Shown in pieces: positions 26,254 to 34,922 of a DNA stretch of 64,000 nucleotides. Position 1 is the stretch's first letter. Each line of letters starts with the position of its first letter. Both the position numbers and the translations under genes were made by a program. This stretch comes from Hydrogenophaga sp. (lineage in GTDB: Bacteria; Pseudomonadota; Gammaproteobacteria; Burkholderiales; Burkholderiaceae_C), in the NCBI RefSeq assembly GCF_030373225.1, contig NZ_JAUCZG010000006.1, forward strand, positions 1 through 64,000, read 5' to 3'. The notes beneath the pieces are model-generated. The model worked only from the letters and a program-made list of their open reading frames with translations. It was not told the DNA's origin and did not search any database.

Positions 26254-27882
26254 TCATGGGTTCTTGATCTCCGCGCCTTTGCGCAGGTAGAACCACCAGT
26301 TCAGCACCAGGCACACCGCGTAGAAGATGGCGAAGCCGTACATGGCGTACTGCGGTGTGCCGGCCTTGATCTGCGCGCCGATCACCACCGGCGCGATGAA
26401 GGCGCCGTAGGCGGCCACGGCCGAGGTCCAGCCGAGCACGGGGCCGGCCTGCTGGCGGTCGAAGATCACGCCGATGGTGCGGAAGGTCGAGCCGTTGCCG
26501 ATGCCGCTGGCAAAGAACAGCACGATGAACAGGCCAATGAAGGCGGGGAAATATTGCTCGGGCGTGGCCGAGCCGTAGGCCTGCATCATCACGTGGCCCA
26601 CCGCGGCGGAGGCCAGCACCATCACCGCCGAGATGACCTGGGTGACGATGGAGCCGCCCAGCTTGTCGGAGATCCAGCCGCCCAGGGGGCGCACGGCGGC
26701 ACCGACGAAGGGACCGATCCAGGCGTAGGTCAGGGCCGACGGTGCATTCGGGTTTTTCAGCGTGTGCGTCATCACGCCAGCCGCGTCCGCCACGTGCTGG
26801 AAGCCGAAGATCACCGTGATGGCCAGCGGCAGCACCATCGAAAAACCGATGAAGGAGCCGAAGGTGACGATGTAGAGCGCGGTCAGCGACCAGGTGTGCT
26901 TGTTGCGGAAGATCGCGAACTGCTTTGAGACGTTTTCCTTCATGGCACCGAAGGCGGCCAGGCGCATCATGAGCAGCGCGAGGGCGATGTCCAGCGGGAT
27001 GGCGACCCACATGTTCAGGATGCCCAGCCCGGTGGGGGCCGGCAGGTACAGCCAGAGCATGAAGATGGCCGGGACGAAGGCCAGGGTGTAGAGGTAGGTG
27101 ACCTTGGCGAAGGCGACGAGGGGGTTGCCGGTGTCGGGCGACACGGTCTTCAGGTTGTTCATGCCGAACCAGCACAGGATCGACAGGGGCACCAGCGAGA
27201 TCACCCAGGCGAAGCCGGCGTTCTGGATCCAGGTGGGCGTGCCGGCGGCGATCTTGCCGAAGATCCAGCCGCTGTCCTTCACCAGCGTCATCGACTCGCC
27301 GCCGAAGGCGCCCAGCAGGGGCAGTGTCATCACGAGCGGAATCACGATCTGCATCGTGGTCACGCCGAAGTTGCCCAGACCGGCGTTCAGGCCCAGCGCC
27401 GTGCCCTGCAGCCGCTTCGGAAAGAAGGTGCTGATGTTGGACATGCTCGAGGCAAAGTTGCCGCCGCCCACGCCGGACCACAGCGCCAGCAGCTGGAACG
27501 ACCACAGCGGCCATTCGGGGTGCTGCAGCGCAAAGCCGGTGCCGATGGCCGGGGCCAGCAGCATGGCGGTGGTGAGGAAGATGGTGTTGCGCCCACCGGC
27601 CAGCCGCACCAGGAACGAGGCTGGTATGCGCATGGTGGCGCCCGAGATGCCGGAGATCGCGGTGAGCGTGAACAGCTCGGCCTGGGTGAAGGGGAAGCCC
27701 AGGTTGAGCATCTGCACCGTGATGATTCCCCACATGCCCCAGACGGCGAAGCCGCACAGCAGGGCCGGCACCGAGATCCAGAGGTTGCGGTAGGCGATGC
27801 GTTTGCCGGTGGTGTTCCAGAAGGTGTCGTCTTCCGGGCGCCAGTCGGCGATATCGGCGCCGACATTCTTTGTGTTGTTCAT
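26254..27882 (-). CDS. narK2: NarK2-type nitrate/nitrite transporter
   Basis: A 542-residue NNP-family major facilitator with about 12 membrane spans. The NNP signature GGGNFASSMSNISTFFPKRL and the glycine-rich AGLGNFGVTTMQIVIPLVM are present. The NarK2 type is generally associated with nitrate/nitrite exchange during respiration. I take the ATG at 27882; an in-frame GTG nine bases earlier (27891) is an alternative and neither has a strong ribosome-binding site. It follows narK1 with under 20 bp between, so both are in one transcript leading to narG. Confidence 0.92.
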   Translation of the reverse strand: MNNTKNVGADIADWRPEDDTFWNTTGKRIAYRNLWISVPALLCGFAVWGMWGIITVQMLNLGFPFTQAELFTLTAISGISGATMRIPASFLVRLAGGRNTIFLTTAMLLAPAIGTGFALQHPEWPLWSFQLLALWSGVGGGNFASSMSNISTFFPKRLQGTALGLNAGLGNFGVTTMQIVIPLVMTLPLLGAFGGESMTLVKDSGWIFGKIAAGTPTWIQNAGFAWVISLVPLSILCWFGMNNLKTVSPDTGNPLVAFAKVTYLYTLAFVPAIFMLWLYLPAPTGLGILNMWVAIPLDIALALLMMRLAAFGAMKENVSKQFAIFRNKHTWSLTALYIVTFGSFIGFSMVLPLAITVIFGFQHVADAAGVMTHTLKNPNAPSALTYAWIGPFVGAAVRPLGGWISDKLGGSIVTQVISAVMVLASAAVGHVMMQAYGSATPEQYFPAFIGLFIVLFFASGIGNGSTFRTIGVIFDRQQAGPVLGWTSAVAAYGAFIAPVVIGAQIKAGTPQYAMYGFAIFYAVCLVLNWWFYLRKGAEIKNP

Positions 27883-27900
27883 GGTGTTCACTGACAGACG

Positions 27901-29169
27901 TCAGCTCTGAAGGGAAAAAGGCTTGGCGTTGGCGCCCATGACCTCGGTCTGGCGCACCTCGGTCCAGTACATCCAGATCAGCGAGACCCAGACCACGCCG
28001 TACATCAGCATGAATGCGCTCGAGCGGATGCCGGTGAGGTCCATCAGCACGCCGAACAGGATGGGCAGCACGAAGCCCCCCAGGCCGCCGGCCAGACCCA
28101 CGATGCCGCTGATGGCGCCGATGTTTTTCGGGTAGTCGTCGCTGATGTATTTGAAGACGCTGGCCTTGCCGAAGGCCCAGGCGATGCCCAGGATGAACAT
28201 CAGGCCGGTGAAGAGGTAGACGTTGAGACCGATGTGGAACGTCTTCGGGCCGTCCACCGTGGCCACGGTGAAGTCGGTCTGCGGGTAGGACAGCAGGAAC
28301 AGGCAGATCCAGCTCACCCACAACACCCACCAGGTGACCTTGTGCGCGCCGAACTTGTCCGACATCACCCCACCCACCGCGCGCAGAACGCCACCGGGCA
28401 GAGAGAAGCAGGCCGCCAGCAGCGCGGCCACGCGGATGTCCAGGCCGAACTCGCCCACGTAGTACTGCACCATCCACAGCGAGAGCGCCACGTAGCCACC
28501 GAACACGATGCTGTAGTACTGGCAGTACTTGAGCACCTTGGGGTCCTTCAGTGCCTTGAGCTGGTCCATGAAGGACACGTTGCTCGGCACCAGGTGGTCG
28601 GGGTTGCTGTAGGTGAACAGCCAGAACAGCACCACCGTGCCCAGCATGATGGCCGCGTACACCTGCGGCACCATGGTCCAGCCGAAGGCCACCAGCAGCA
28701 CGGGGGCCACGAACTTGTTGACCGCCGCGCCCGAGTTGCCGGCGCCGTACACGCCCATGGCCATGCCCTGGCGGTTTTTCGGAAACCAGCGCGCCACATA
28801 GGGCGTGCCCACCGAGAACGAACCACCCGCGAGACCCACGAACAGGCCGATGGTGAGGAAGTGCCAGTACGCGGTGGCGTAGCTCATGAGCCAGATCGCC
28901 GGCACGGTGGCGGCCATGAGCAGGGCCATCACGATGCGGCCGCCAAAGCGGTCGGTCCAGATGCCCAGCGGCACGCGCACCAGCGAGCCGGTCAGCACCG
29001 GTGTGGCCATGAGCAGGCCGAACTGGGTGGAGTTGAGGTCGAGCGCCTTCTTGATCGGGATGCCGATGACGCCGAACATCATCCAGACCATGAAGCACAC
29101 GGTGAAGGCCAGTGTGCTGACGAGCAGCACCGACCACGCTTTTTTGTCGTTGTTCAGTTCAGAGGCCAT
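27901..29169 (-). CDS. narK1: NarK1-type nitrate transporter
   Basis: A 422-residue NNP-family major facilitator with about 12 spans. GGSFSVGTPYVARWFPKNRQ and GVYGAGNSGAAVNKFVAPVL are the NNP signatures, and PLGIWTDRFGGR is the MFS loop motif. The NarK1 type is thought to be a proton-nitrate symporter that starts respiration before nitrite builds up. The ATG at 29169 has GGAGAAA nine bases upstream and is preferred to one at 29193. It is the first gene of the nar unit, about 160 bp downstream of an FNR-type box. In Paracoccus the two NarK types are fused; here they are separate. Confidence 0.92.
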   Translation of the reverse strand: MASELNNDKKAWSVLLVSTLAFTVCFMVWMMFGVIGIPIKKALDLNSTQFGLLMATPVLTGSLVRVPLGIWTDRFGGRIVMALLMAATVPAIWLMSYATAYWHFLTIGLFVGLAGGSFSVGTPYVARWFPKNRQGMAMGVYGAGNSGAAVNKFVAPVLLVAFGWTMVPQVYAAIMLGTVVLFWLFTYSNPDHLVPSNVSFMDQLKALKDPKVLKYCQYYSIVFGGYVALSLWMVQYYVGEFGLDIRVAALLAACFSLPGGVLRAVGGVMSDKFGAHKVTWWVLWVSWICLFLLSYPQTDFTVATVDGPKTFHIGLNVYLFTGLMFILGIAWAFGKASVFKYISDDYPKNIGAISGIVGLAGGLGGFVLPILFGVLMDLTGIRSSAFMLMYGVVWVSLIWMYWTEVRQTEVMGANAKPFSLQS

Positions 29170-29323
29170 GATGTCTTTCTCCACGCGGGGCATGGCAAGA
29201 CTGTCGGCTCTGGGCGCGCTGGTGGCTATCCGTCACCCGGGCGCGCGGGGCGGCTCTGAAGAACGATGGCAGGAGGACGCAGGGTGTCCGGAAGAACTAG
29301 CCCGGCCGGTTTGTGGCCGTCAG

Positions 29324-29337
29324 TTGACCTGCATCAA
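29324..29337 (-). promoter_or_regulatory. FNR/Anr/DNR-type box upstream of narK1
   Basis: TTGATGCAGGTCAA on the minus strand matches the FNR consensus TTGAT-N4-ATCAA with one difference. Centred about 161 bp before the narK1 ATG, it would place a class II promoter with a weak -10 around 29294-29299 and a leader of about 120 nt. The box overlaps the last codons of the cupin gene. Confidence 0.65.
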
Positions 29338-29663
29338 TGCGCGAGAACGATGGTGACCAGCACGCTGGCGTCTTCCACGGCGAGCAGGCCGTGCGGAACG
29401 CCGCCGCGCAGAAACAGCATCTGCCCGGCCTGCAGCTGCTGCACGCCCTCGGGCGATTCGAAGTCGATCACACCTTCGAGGCACTGCACGGTGATCTCTC
29501 CCGGGACCTGGTGCATCGGCATGCCTTTGCCCAGCGGCAGCCGCAGCCGGATGACCTCAAGCTGCTCGGACTTGAAGAGGGCCACCGAGTGCGTGCTGAG
29601 CGCATCGCCCCCCTGGTTCATGAGGTTGGCGATTTCGCCCGAGTCGAGGTGGTGCAGGGCCAT
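29334..29663 (-). CDS. small cupin-domain protein
   Basis: A single-cupin protein of 109 residues. The pattern is LRLPLGKGMPMHQVPGEITVQCLEG followed by LQAGQMLFLRGGVPHGLLAVEDASVL, with His residues where metal ligands are expected. AGGAAA precedes the ATG at 29663; the longer frame to 29720 overlaps narL. It is the last gene of nsrR-narX-narL-cupin, 19 bp after narL. Its ligand and function are unknown; position suggests a link to nitrate or NO signalling. Confidence 0.8.
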   Translation of the reverse strand: MALHHLDSGEIANLMNQGGDALSTHSVALFKSEQLEVIRLRLPLGKGMPMHQVPGEITVQCLEGVIDFESPEGVQQLQAGQMLFLRGGVPHGLLAVEDASVLVTIVLAH

Positions 29664-29682
29664 GGCGGTTTCCTGTGAACTA

Positions 29683-30372
29683 TCAAGCGTGGCGGGCGGC
29701 GAACACGGCCGCCTGCACACGCGAGGTGAGGTGGAGTTTGCGCAGGATGTGCTGCACGTGGATCTTGACCGTGGTCTCGGCGATGTCGAGCTGACGGGCG
29801 ATGTGTTTGTTGCTGTCGCCCCGTGCGATCAGGTGCAGGATCTCGAGTTCCCGGGCCGACAGCGAGGCGAGCTCGGTGTCCGGGGTGGTCGGGGGTGCTG
29901 CGGCCGAAGCGGCGTGGCCGTTGGCCGCCGGCTGCGAGCGCAGGGCCGACACCAGCTTGGTCGTCATCTCGGGGCTCACCACCGATTCACCCTCCATCAC
30001 CTTGACGATGGCCTCGCACAGGTGGTGCGACTCGACCGTCTTGAGCAGGTATCCGTCGGCACCGGCCTTGAGCGCGGCCACCAGGTCGGCTTCGTTCTCG
30101 CTCACGGTGAGCATGAGCACGCGGCTGCCCGGTGCGGCTTCGCGCAGCGCGGGGATGGCGTCCACCCCCAGCACGCCGGGCAGGTGGTTGTCGAGCAGGA
30201 TCACATCGGGCCGCTGGCGCGCCACGCAACGCAACGCCTCGCCCACGTCGCCCGCTTCGCAGGTCACCTTGAAGCGTGGGTCCTGCGCCAGCAGGGCCAT
30301 CAGCCCGCGGCGGAACAGGGAGTGGTCGTCCACGACGAGCAACTGGATCGGGCGGGTGGAGGTGTCGGTCAT
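29683..30372 (-). CDS. narL: nitrate/nitrite response regulator NarL
   Basis: A 229-residue regulator with an N-terminal receiver domain (DD at 15-16, phospho-acceptor Asp61 in DVILLDNHLPG, and the Lys in GYLLKTVE) and a C-terminal LuxR-type helix-turn-helix (LSARELEILHLIARGDSNKH). An Ala/Pro/Thr-rich linker separates them. The start at ATG 30372 overlaps the narX stop (ATGA). NarL is expected to activate narK1-K2-GHJI together with an FNR-type protein when nitrate is present. Confidence 0.92.
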   Translation of the reverse strand: MTDTSTRPIQLLVVDDHSLFRRGLMALLAQDPRFKVTCEAGDVGEALRCVARQRPDVILLDNHLPGVLGVDAIPALREAAPGSRVLMLTVSENEADLVAALKAGADGYLLKTVESHHLCEAIVKVMEGESVVSPEMTTKLVSALRSQPAANGHAASAAAPPTTPDTELASLSARELEILHLIARGDSNKHIARQLDIAETTVKIHVQHILRKLHLTSRVQAAVFAARHA

Positions 30373-32279
30373 GGAAGAAGGTGCTCGGTCGTGGGTGCGG
30401 CCGTCGGGCCGGCCGCGACCGGGTGGGGTGGCAGGGTCAGGGTCACGGTGGTGCCCTGGCCGGGTTCGGAGCTCACGTCGACCCACGCGCCGATGAGCGC
30501 GGCGCGCTCCCGCATGATCTTCAGGCCCACGTGGGAATCGCCGGGTGTGTCCGTCGCGTCGAAGCCCGCGCCGTCGTCGCGCACCCGAAAGCGCCAACGC
30601 GCGCCCTTGAACACGTCGAGCTGCACCTGGCCGGCCCCGGCGTGCTTGCGCACGTTGGAGAGCGACTCCTGCAAGACATGCAGCACCTGCACCTGCACAT
30701 CGGCCGGCAGCGGCAGGCCGTGGCCCTCGACGTGCAGCTTCGCGCCCAAACCGGTCTGGTGCTGGAACTTCTGCAGCGTTTCCTGCAGCGCACGCTCGAT
30801 GTCGTCGGTGTTGGTGCGGGTGCGAAAGTGCACCAGCAGTTCGCGCACGTCGTTGATGCTCTCGCGCAGGCCTTCGTCGAGCTCGTCGAGCGTGCCCATG
30901 ACCCGTGCCTCCTGGCCCTTGCTCGCCGCGGTGCGCAGCAGCTGCACCTGGATCTTGAGGAAGGCCAGCGACTGCGCGATCGAGTCGTGCAGTTCGCGTG
31001 CGATCAGGGCGCGCTCTTCGCCCACCGCCGCCTCGCGCTCCAGCGCTGTGGCGCGCAGGCTTTCCAGCGCGTTGGCCAGGTGGCTGGCCAGCGCATCGAG
31101 CAACTCGGTCTCGCCCACGCTCAGGCTGGTGTGCGAGCGGTAGAACAGGTTGATCTCGCCGATGAGGCGCTGCTGCAGGCGCACCGGCACGCTGACCAGC
31201 GTCTCGAAACCGGCGCGCACGCAGTGGCGCACCTCCTGCTCGTCGTGGCTGCGGATGGGAATCACGCGGGTCCGTGCATCGGGCTGCAGGTTGCCGCAGG
31301 CGCACGCACCGGCCAGCAGGCTGCGCTCTTCTTCCACCATCTCCTGCGGAAAGCAGTCGGAGGCCAGCATCAGGTAACGCTGGCTGGCCTCGTCGCTCCA
31401 GCGCACCGCCACCGCGTCGGCCTTCACCACCGCGCGCACGCGCTGGGCGAAACCGCGCGAAAGTTCTTCAATGCTGCCCGCGTGGGCCATGAAGGCGCTG
31501 ACCTCGTAGAGCGTCTCCAGCCGGGCGCGCTGGGCCTCGATGTGGCGGGTCTTGGTCTCCACCTGGCTCTCCAGACCTGCGTACATCGACTGCAGTGTGG
31601 AGGCCATGCGGTTGAACCCGGCTGCGACCTGGCCGAACTCGTCGTGCGTCTCGACGTCCACCCGCGCCTTGAAGTCGCCCGACTCCAGCCGGCGCAGGCC
31701 CTGGCGCAGATGGGCCAGCGGGTTGATCACATACATGTAGCCGGTGTAGAGCATCACCACCGCACCGGCGATGGCCAGCGCCATCATGATCATCTGGAAC
31801 AGGTTGAGGATGGCGGTGTAGCCCGAGAGCTGTTGTTCGATCGCATGCACCAGGGCGTCGATGGCCTCGACAAAGGTGTCGGCGGCGGCCAGCGCCTGTG
31901 CCGGCTCGGGCGGTGTGTCCTGCAGCCAGAGCGGGCGCTGGTTCTGCCACAGCGCCTCCACCGTGGCGAATTCGCGCGCCACCGCTTCGTCCCAGGGCAC
32001 GAAGAGCGGGCGGCTGGCATCGCCCTGGCGCAGCAGGGCCAGGCTCTGGTCGAACTGCTGCACCAGAGCGGCCACCTCGACCGGCGAGCGTTCGGCCTGG
32101 GCCACGCTGGTGAGCCGCCAGGTCTGCATGCGCATGCGCCCGGCTTCGTTCACCGCTGCGGCGCCGCCTTCGAGTTGCCAGGTGACCCACAGCGTCAGGC
32201 CGATCGAGGCCAGCGCCACCAGCAGCAGGCCGGCGCCGATGCGCACCAGTTTGGTCGACAGCGAAGCGGTGGACACCAT
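30369..32279 (-). CDS. narX: nitrate/nitrite sensor histidine kinase NarX
   Basis: A 636-residue membrane kinase. An N-terminal membrane span (about residues 13-33) is followed by the nitrate-sensing P-box GGAAAVNEAGRMRMQTWRL (39-57), a periplasmic helical sensor, a second span (about 160-180), a HAMP region (INPLAHLRQGLRRLESGDF), a GAF-like/cysteine-containing module, and a HisKA_3 domain with phospho-acceptor near His431 (LIARELHDSIAQSLAF) and a HATPase. It starts nine bases after nsrR and overlaps narL. Confidence 0.92.
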   Translation of the reverse strand: MVSTASLSTKLVRIGAGLLLVALASIGLTLWVTWQLEGGAAAVNEAGRMRMQTWRLTSVAQAERSPVEVAALVQQFDQSLALLRQGDASRPLFVPWDEAVAREFATVEALWQNQRPLWLQDTPPEPAQALAAADTFVEAIDALVHAIEQQLSGYTAILNLFQMIMMALAIAGAVVMLYTGYMYVINPLAHLRQGLRRLESGDFKARVDVETHDEFGQVAAGFNRMASTLQSMYAGLESQVETKTRHIEAQRARLETLYEVSAFMAHAGSIEELSRGFAQRVRAVVKADAVAVRWSDEASQRYLMLASDCFPQEMVEEERSLLAGACACGNLQPDARTRVIPIRSHDEQEVRHCVRAGFETLVSVPVRLQQRLIGEINLFYRSHTSLSVGETELLDALASHLANALESLRATALEREAAVGEERALIARELHDSIAQSLAFLKIQVQLLRTAASKGQEARVMGTLDELDEGLRESINDVRELLVHFRTRTNTDDIERALQETLQKFQHQTGLGAKLHVEGHGLPLPADVQVQVLHVLQESLSNVRKHAGAGQVQLDVFKGARWRFRVRDDGAGFDATDTPGDSHVGLKIMRERAALIGAWVDVSSEPGQGTTVTLTLPPHPVAAGPTAAPTTEHLLP

Positions 32280-32288
32280 GGGCGCAGG

Positions 32289-32801
32289 TTAGCGGCTTTC
32301 GCCGCCGGCAGATACCCGCGAGCGACGGGCAGCGACCTCGGGCGGGCGCGGCAGGCCGGGCAGAAAGTGCACGCGCTGGCTGCGCCCGCCCGCCGTGGGC
32401 GCGACCAGGTCGGCCAACGTCACGCCATCCAGCACCTCCAGGTAGCGGTCCATGGCCTCGCGCAGCGCCGTCTTCAGGCGGCAATGGCCGTCGAGCCGGC
32501 AACTGCTGTGCTCGGGGTCGAAGCACTCCACCAGGGTGAAGTCGCTCTCGGTCTGGCGCACCACCTCGCCCACCACGATGGCGTGCGCCGGCTTGAGCAG
32601 CCGCAAGCCGCCGCCGCGCCCGCGCGTGGTCTCCAGCAGCCCCAGGCCTGAGAGTGTCATCACGATCTTGGTCAGGTGGCTGCGCGAGATGCCGTGCGCC
32701 GCGGCGATCTCACCGACGGTGGCACGCTGCTCGCGCTGTTCGCTGGCGGCGCAGTACATCAGAACGCGCAGGCTGTAGTCGGTCCAGTGGGTCAGTCGCA
32801 T
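32289..32801 (-). CDS. nsrR: NO-sensing Rrf2 family repressor NsrR
   Basis: A 170-residue Rrf2 protein. The winged helix (LTHWTDYSLRVLMYCA, GEIAAAHGISRSHLTKIVM) is followed by the three Fe-S cysteines Cys93, Cys101 and Cys107 (CFDPEHSSCRLDGHC). NO destroys the cluster and lifts repression. A very strong AGGAGGA precedes the ATG. It is divergent from ric, with palindromes between them, and appears to head the operon nsrR-narX-narL-cupin, coupling NO and nitrate sensing. Confidence 0.92.
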   Translation of the reverse strand: MRLTHWTDYSLRVLMYCAASEQREQRATVGEIAAAHGISRSHLTKIVMTLSGLGLLETTRGRGGGLRLLKPAHAIVVGEVVRQTESDFTLVECFDPEHSSCRLDGHCRLKTALREAMDRYLEVLDGVTLADLVAPTAGGRSQRVHFLPGLPRPPEVAARRSRVSAGGESR

Positions 32802-32845
32802 GGCACATCCTCCTCATGACCGATGTCCGTGTGGATGGTCTGAAT

Positions 32846-32862
32846 ATTCATCTTGCATGAAT
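32846..32862. promoter_or_regulatory. palindromic operator 1 (candidate NsrR site), nsrR-ric region
   Basis: ATTCAT-N5-ATGAAT is a perfect palindrome overlapping the likely -35 (TTGCAT, 32853-32858) of the ric promoter, whose -10 is TATATT at 32875-32880 (16-bp spacer). The placement is that of a repressor site; NsrR is the natural candidate because its gene is divergent. Confidence 0.6.
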
Positions 32863-32877
32863 TTTATCCGTTAATAT

Positions 32878-32894
32878 ATTCATACCGTATGAAC
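32878..32894. promoter_or_regulatory. palindromic operator 2 (candidate NsrR site), nsrR-ric region
   Basis: ATTCATACCGTATGAAC contains the palindrome TTCATACCGTATGAA and shares the ATTCAT half-site with operator 1, 32 bp away centre to centre. It follows directly on the ric -10 and ends 18 bp before the ric ATG. Confidence 0.6.
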
Positions 32895-32911
32895 ATTCAA
32901 GGAGCCTCGTC

Positions 32912-33610
32912 ATGAACACCGCCCTCACCGCTGAAGACACCCTGGACCGCGCCCGGCAGCCCATCGGCCAGATCGCCGTCGAACTGCCCGGCTCCACCGC
33001 CGTCTTTCGACGCCTCAAGCTCGACTTCTGCTGCGGCGGCCAGATCGCCCTGCAGCAGGCCTGCGACAACAAGGGCCTGGCGGTGGACGCGGTGCTGGCC
33101 GAACTGGCGCGGCTCGAGCGGCCGGCAGCCGCACCCGTGCCACAGGCGCCGGCCGAGATGATCGACCACATCCTCACCCGTTACCACGCCGTGCACCGCG
33201 AACAGTTGCCCGAGCTGATCCGCATGGCGCGGCGGGTGGAGGCCGTGCACCGCGATCATCCCGATGTGCCTGCAGGGCTGGCCGGGCAGCTCGAAGCCAT
33301 CGAGGTCGAGATGCTGGAGCACATGGCCAAGGAGGAGACCATCCTGTTTCCCATGCTCAAGGCGGGCGGGCGCGGCATGGCCGTGCACCCCATCGGCGTG
33401 ATGCGCGAGGAGCACACGAACCATGGCGGGCAGCTCGATCGCCTGATGGCGCTGACCCACGATGCCACGCCGCCCCAGGGTGCGTGCAACACCTGGCGTG
33501 CGCTGTACGCCGGCATTCATCAGTTCGCCGACGACCTGATCGCGCACATCCACCTGGAAAACAACCAGCTGTTCCCGCTGTTCGAGCCCCGGCGCGCCGC
33601 CTGCTGCTGA
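32912..33610 (+). CDS. ric: iron-sulfur cluster repair di-iron protein (Ric/YtfE/ScdA)
   Basis: The 232-residue protein repairs Fe-S clusters damaged by NO or peroxide. The N-terminal ScdA domain has the RRLKLDFCCGGQ motif (Cys40, Cys41). The C-terminal hemerythrin domain supplies diiron ligands in RYHAVHREQLPEL, EMLEHMAKEETILFPML, MREEHTNHGGQLD and IAHIHLENNQLFPLF. AAGGAG lies before the ATG. It is divergent from nsrR and most probably repressed by it through the two palindromes. Confidence 0.95.
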   Translation: MNTALTAEDTLDRARQPIGQIAVELPGSTAVFRRLKLDFCCGGQIALQQACDNKGLAVDAVLAELARLERPAAAPVPQAPAEMIDHILTRYHAVHREQLPELIRMARRVEAVHRDHPDVPAGLAGQLEAIEVEMLEHMAKEETILFPMLKAGGRGMAVHPIGVMREEHTNHGGQLDRLMALTHDATPPQGACNTWRALYAGIHQFADDLIAHIHLENNQLFPLFEPRRAACC

Positions 33611-33637
33611 GGCAGCCCGACAGCGGATCGCGCTGAC

Positions 33638-34834
33638 TCAGGTCCGGGCGCGGCGCGCGAGAACCTCGAACGCCGGCAGCGTCTTGCCCTCGAGCACTTC
33701 CAGGAACGCACCACCGCCGGTGGAGATGTAGCCCACGTCTTTTTCGATGTCGTACTTGGCGATGGCCGCCAGGGTGTCGCCACCGCCGGCGATGCTGAAC
33801 GCGCTGCTTTTGGCAATGGCTTCGGCGATCACCCGGGTGCCGTTTTCGAAGGCGGCGAACTCGAACACGCCGACGGGGCCGTTCCACACGATGGTGCCGG
33901 CCTTCATCAACTGCTCCGCCAGCTTGGCCGCGGTCTCGGGCCCGATGTCCAGGATCAGGTCGTCGTCGGCCACCTCGGTCGCGGCCTTCACCGTGGCCAC
34001 GGCATCGGCGCTGAAGGCCTTGGCGGTCACCACGTCGGTGGGGATCGGCACCTCGGCGCCACGCGCCTTCATGGCATCGATCACCGCCTTCGCCTCGTTC
34101 ACCAGATCGGCCTCGGCCAGGCTCTTGCCGATCTTCAGGCCGGCCGCGAGCATGAAGGTGTTGGCGATGCCGCCACCCACGATCAGCTGGTCCACCTTGC
34201 TCGAGAGGCTTTTGAGGATGGTGAGCTTGGTGCTGACCTTGCTGCCGGCCACGATGGCCACCAGCGGGCGCCTGGGCGCGAGCAGGGCCGCTGCGATGGC
34301 GTCCATCTCGGCCGCCAGCAGCGGGCCGGCACAGGCGATCGGTGCGGTCTCGGCGATGCCGTAGGTGGTGCCTTCGGCGCGGTGCGAGGTGCCGAAGGCG
34401 TCGTGCACAAAGATGTCGCACAAGGCGCCGAGCTTCTTCGCGAGCTCGGGGCTGTTCTTCTTTTCGCCCACGTTCAGGCGGCAGTTTTCCAGCAGCACGA
34501 CTTCACCCGGTGCCACCGAAAAATCACCATCGACCCAGTTGGCCACCAGGCGCACCGGGCGGTCCATCAGCGTCGAGAGGCGCGCGGCCACGGGCTGCAG
34601 CGAGTCTTCGGGTTTGAACGCGCCTTCGGTGGGGCGGCCCAGGTGCGAGGTCACCATGACGGCGGCGCCCGCGTCCAGCGCCATCTGGATCGCCGGGATG
34701 CTGGCGCGGATGCGGGTGTCCTCGGTGATGCGTCCCGCGTCGTCCTGCGGCACGTTCAGGTCGGCCCGGATGAAGACGCGCTGGCCTTGGACGCGGCCAC
34801 TGGAGCAGAGATCGGAAAAACGGATGAAGGACAT
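33638..34834 (-). CDS. pgk: phosphoglycerate kinase
   Basis: The glycolytic/gluconeogenic enzyme that interconverts 1,3-bisphosphoglycerate and 3-phosphoglycerate with ADP/ATP. The 398-residue protein has the N-terminal [53 protein letters not shown], and the nucleotide-binding [10 protein letters not shown] and GGGDTLAAI motifs. The ATG at 34834 begins the conserved region; no good Shine-Dalgarno is visible. Transcribed alone, convergent with ric and 88 bp downstream of the cytochrome b gene. Confidence 0.97.
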   Translation of the reverse strand: MSFIRFSDLCSSGRVQGQRVFIRADLNVPQDDAGRITEDTRIRASIPAIQMALDAGAAVMVTSHLGRPTEGAFKPEDSLQPVAARLSTLMDRPVRLVANWVDGDFSVAPGEVVLLENCRLNVGEKKNSPELAKKLGALCDIFVHDAFGTSHRAEGTTYGIAETAPIACAGPLLAAEMDAIAAALLAPRRPLVAIVAGSKVSTKLTILKSLSSKVDQLIVGGGIANTFMLAAGLKIGKSLAEADLVNEAKAVIDAMKARGAEVPIPTDVVTAKAFSADAVATVKAATEVADDDLILDIGPETAAKLAEQLMKAGTIVWNGPVGVFEFAAFENGTRVIAEAIAKSSAFSIAGGGDTLAAIAKYDIEKDVGYISTGGGAFLEVLEGKTLPAFEVLARRART

Positions 34835-34922
34835 GGTGCGAAGGAGTTGGGTGGGTGAAGTGCAGGCCCGCCCATTGTAGGAAAGACCCCACCCCGTGCG
34901 AACCGCGCCCGGGCCGCGGGTC

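Noticed and set aside
25820-29137. 1105-codon open frame on the minus strand across narK1, narK2 and narG leader
   Set aside because: It is a shifted frame of the two real transporters and the repeat region; the GC-rich third-position bias keeps it open. The transporter frames have clear family motifs.
29266-32651. Long plus-strand frames antisense to narL and narX
   Set aside because: No recognisable domain and repetitive composition; the kinase and regulator frames are clear.
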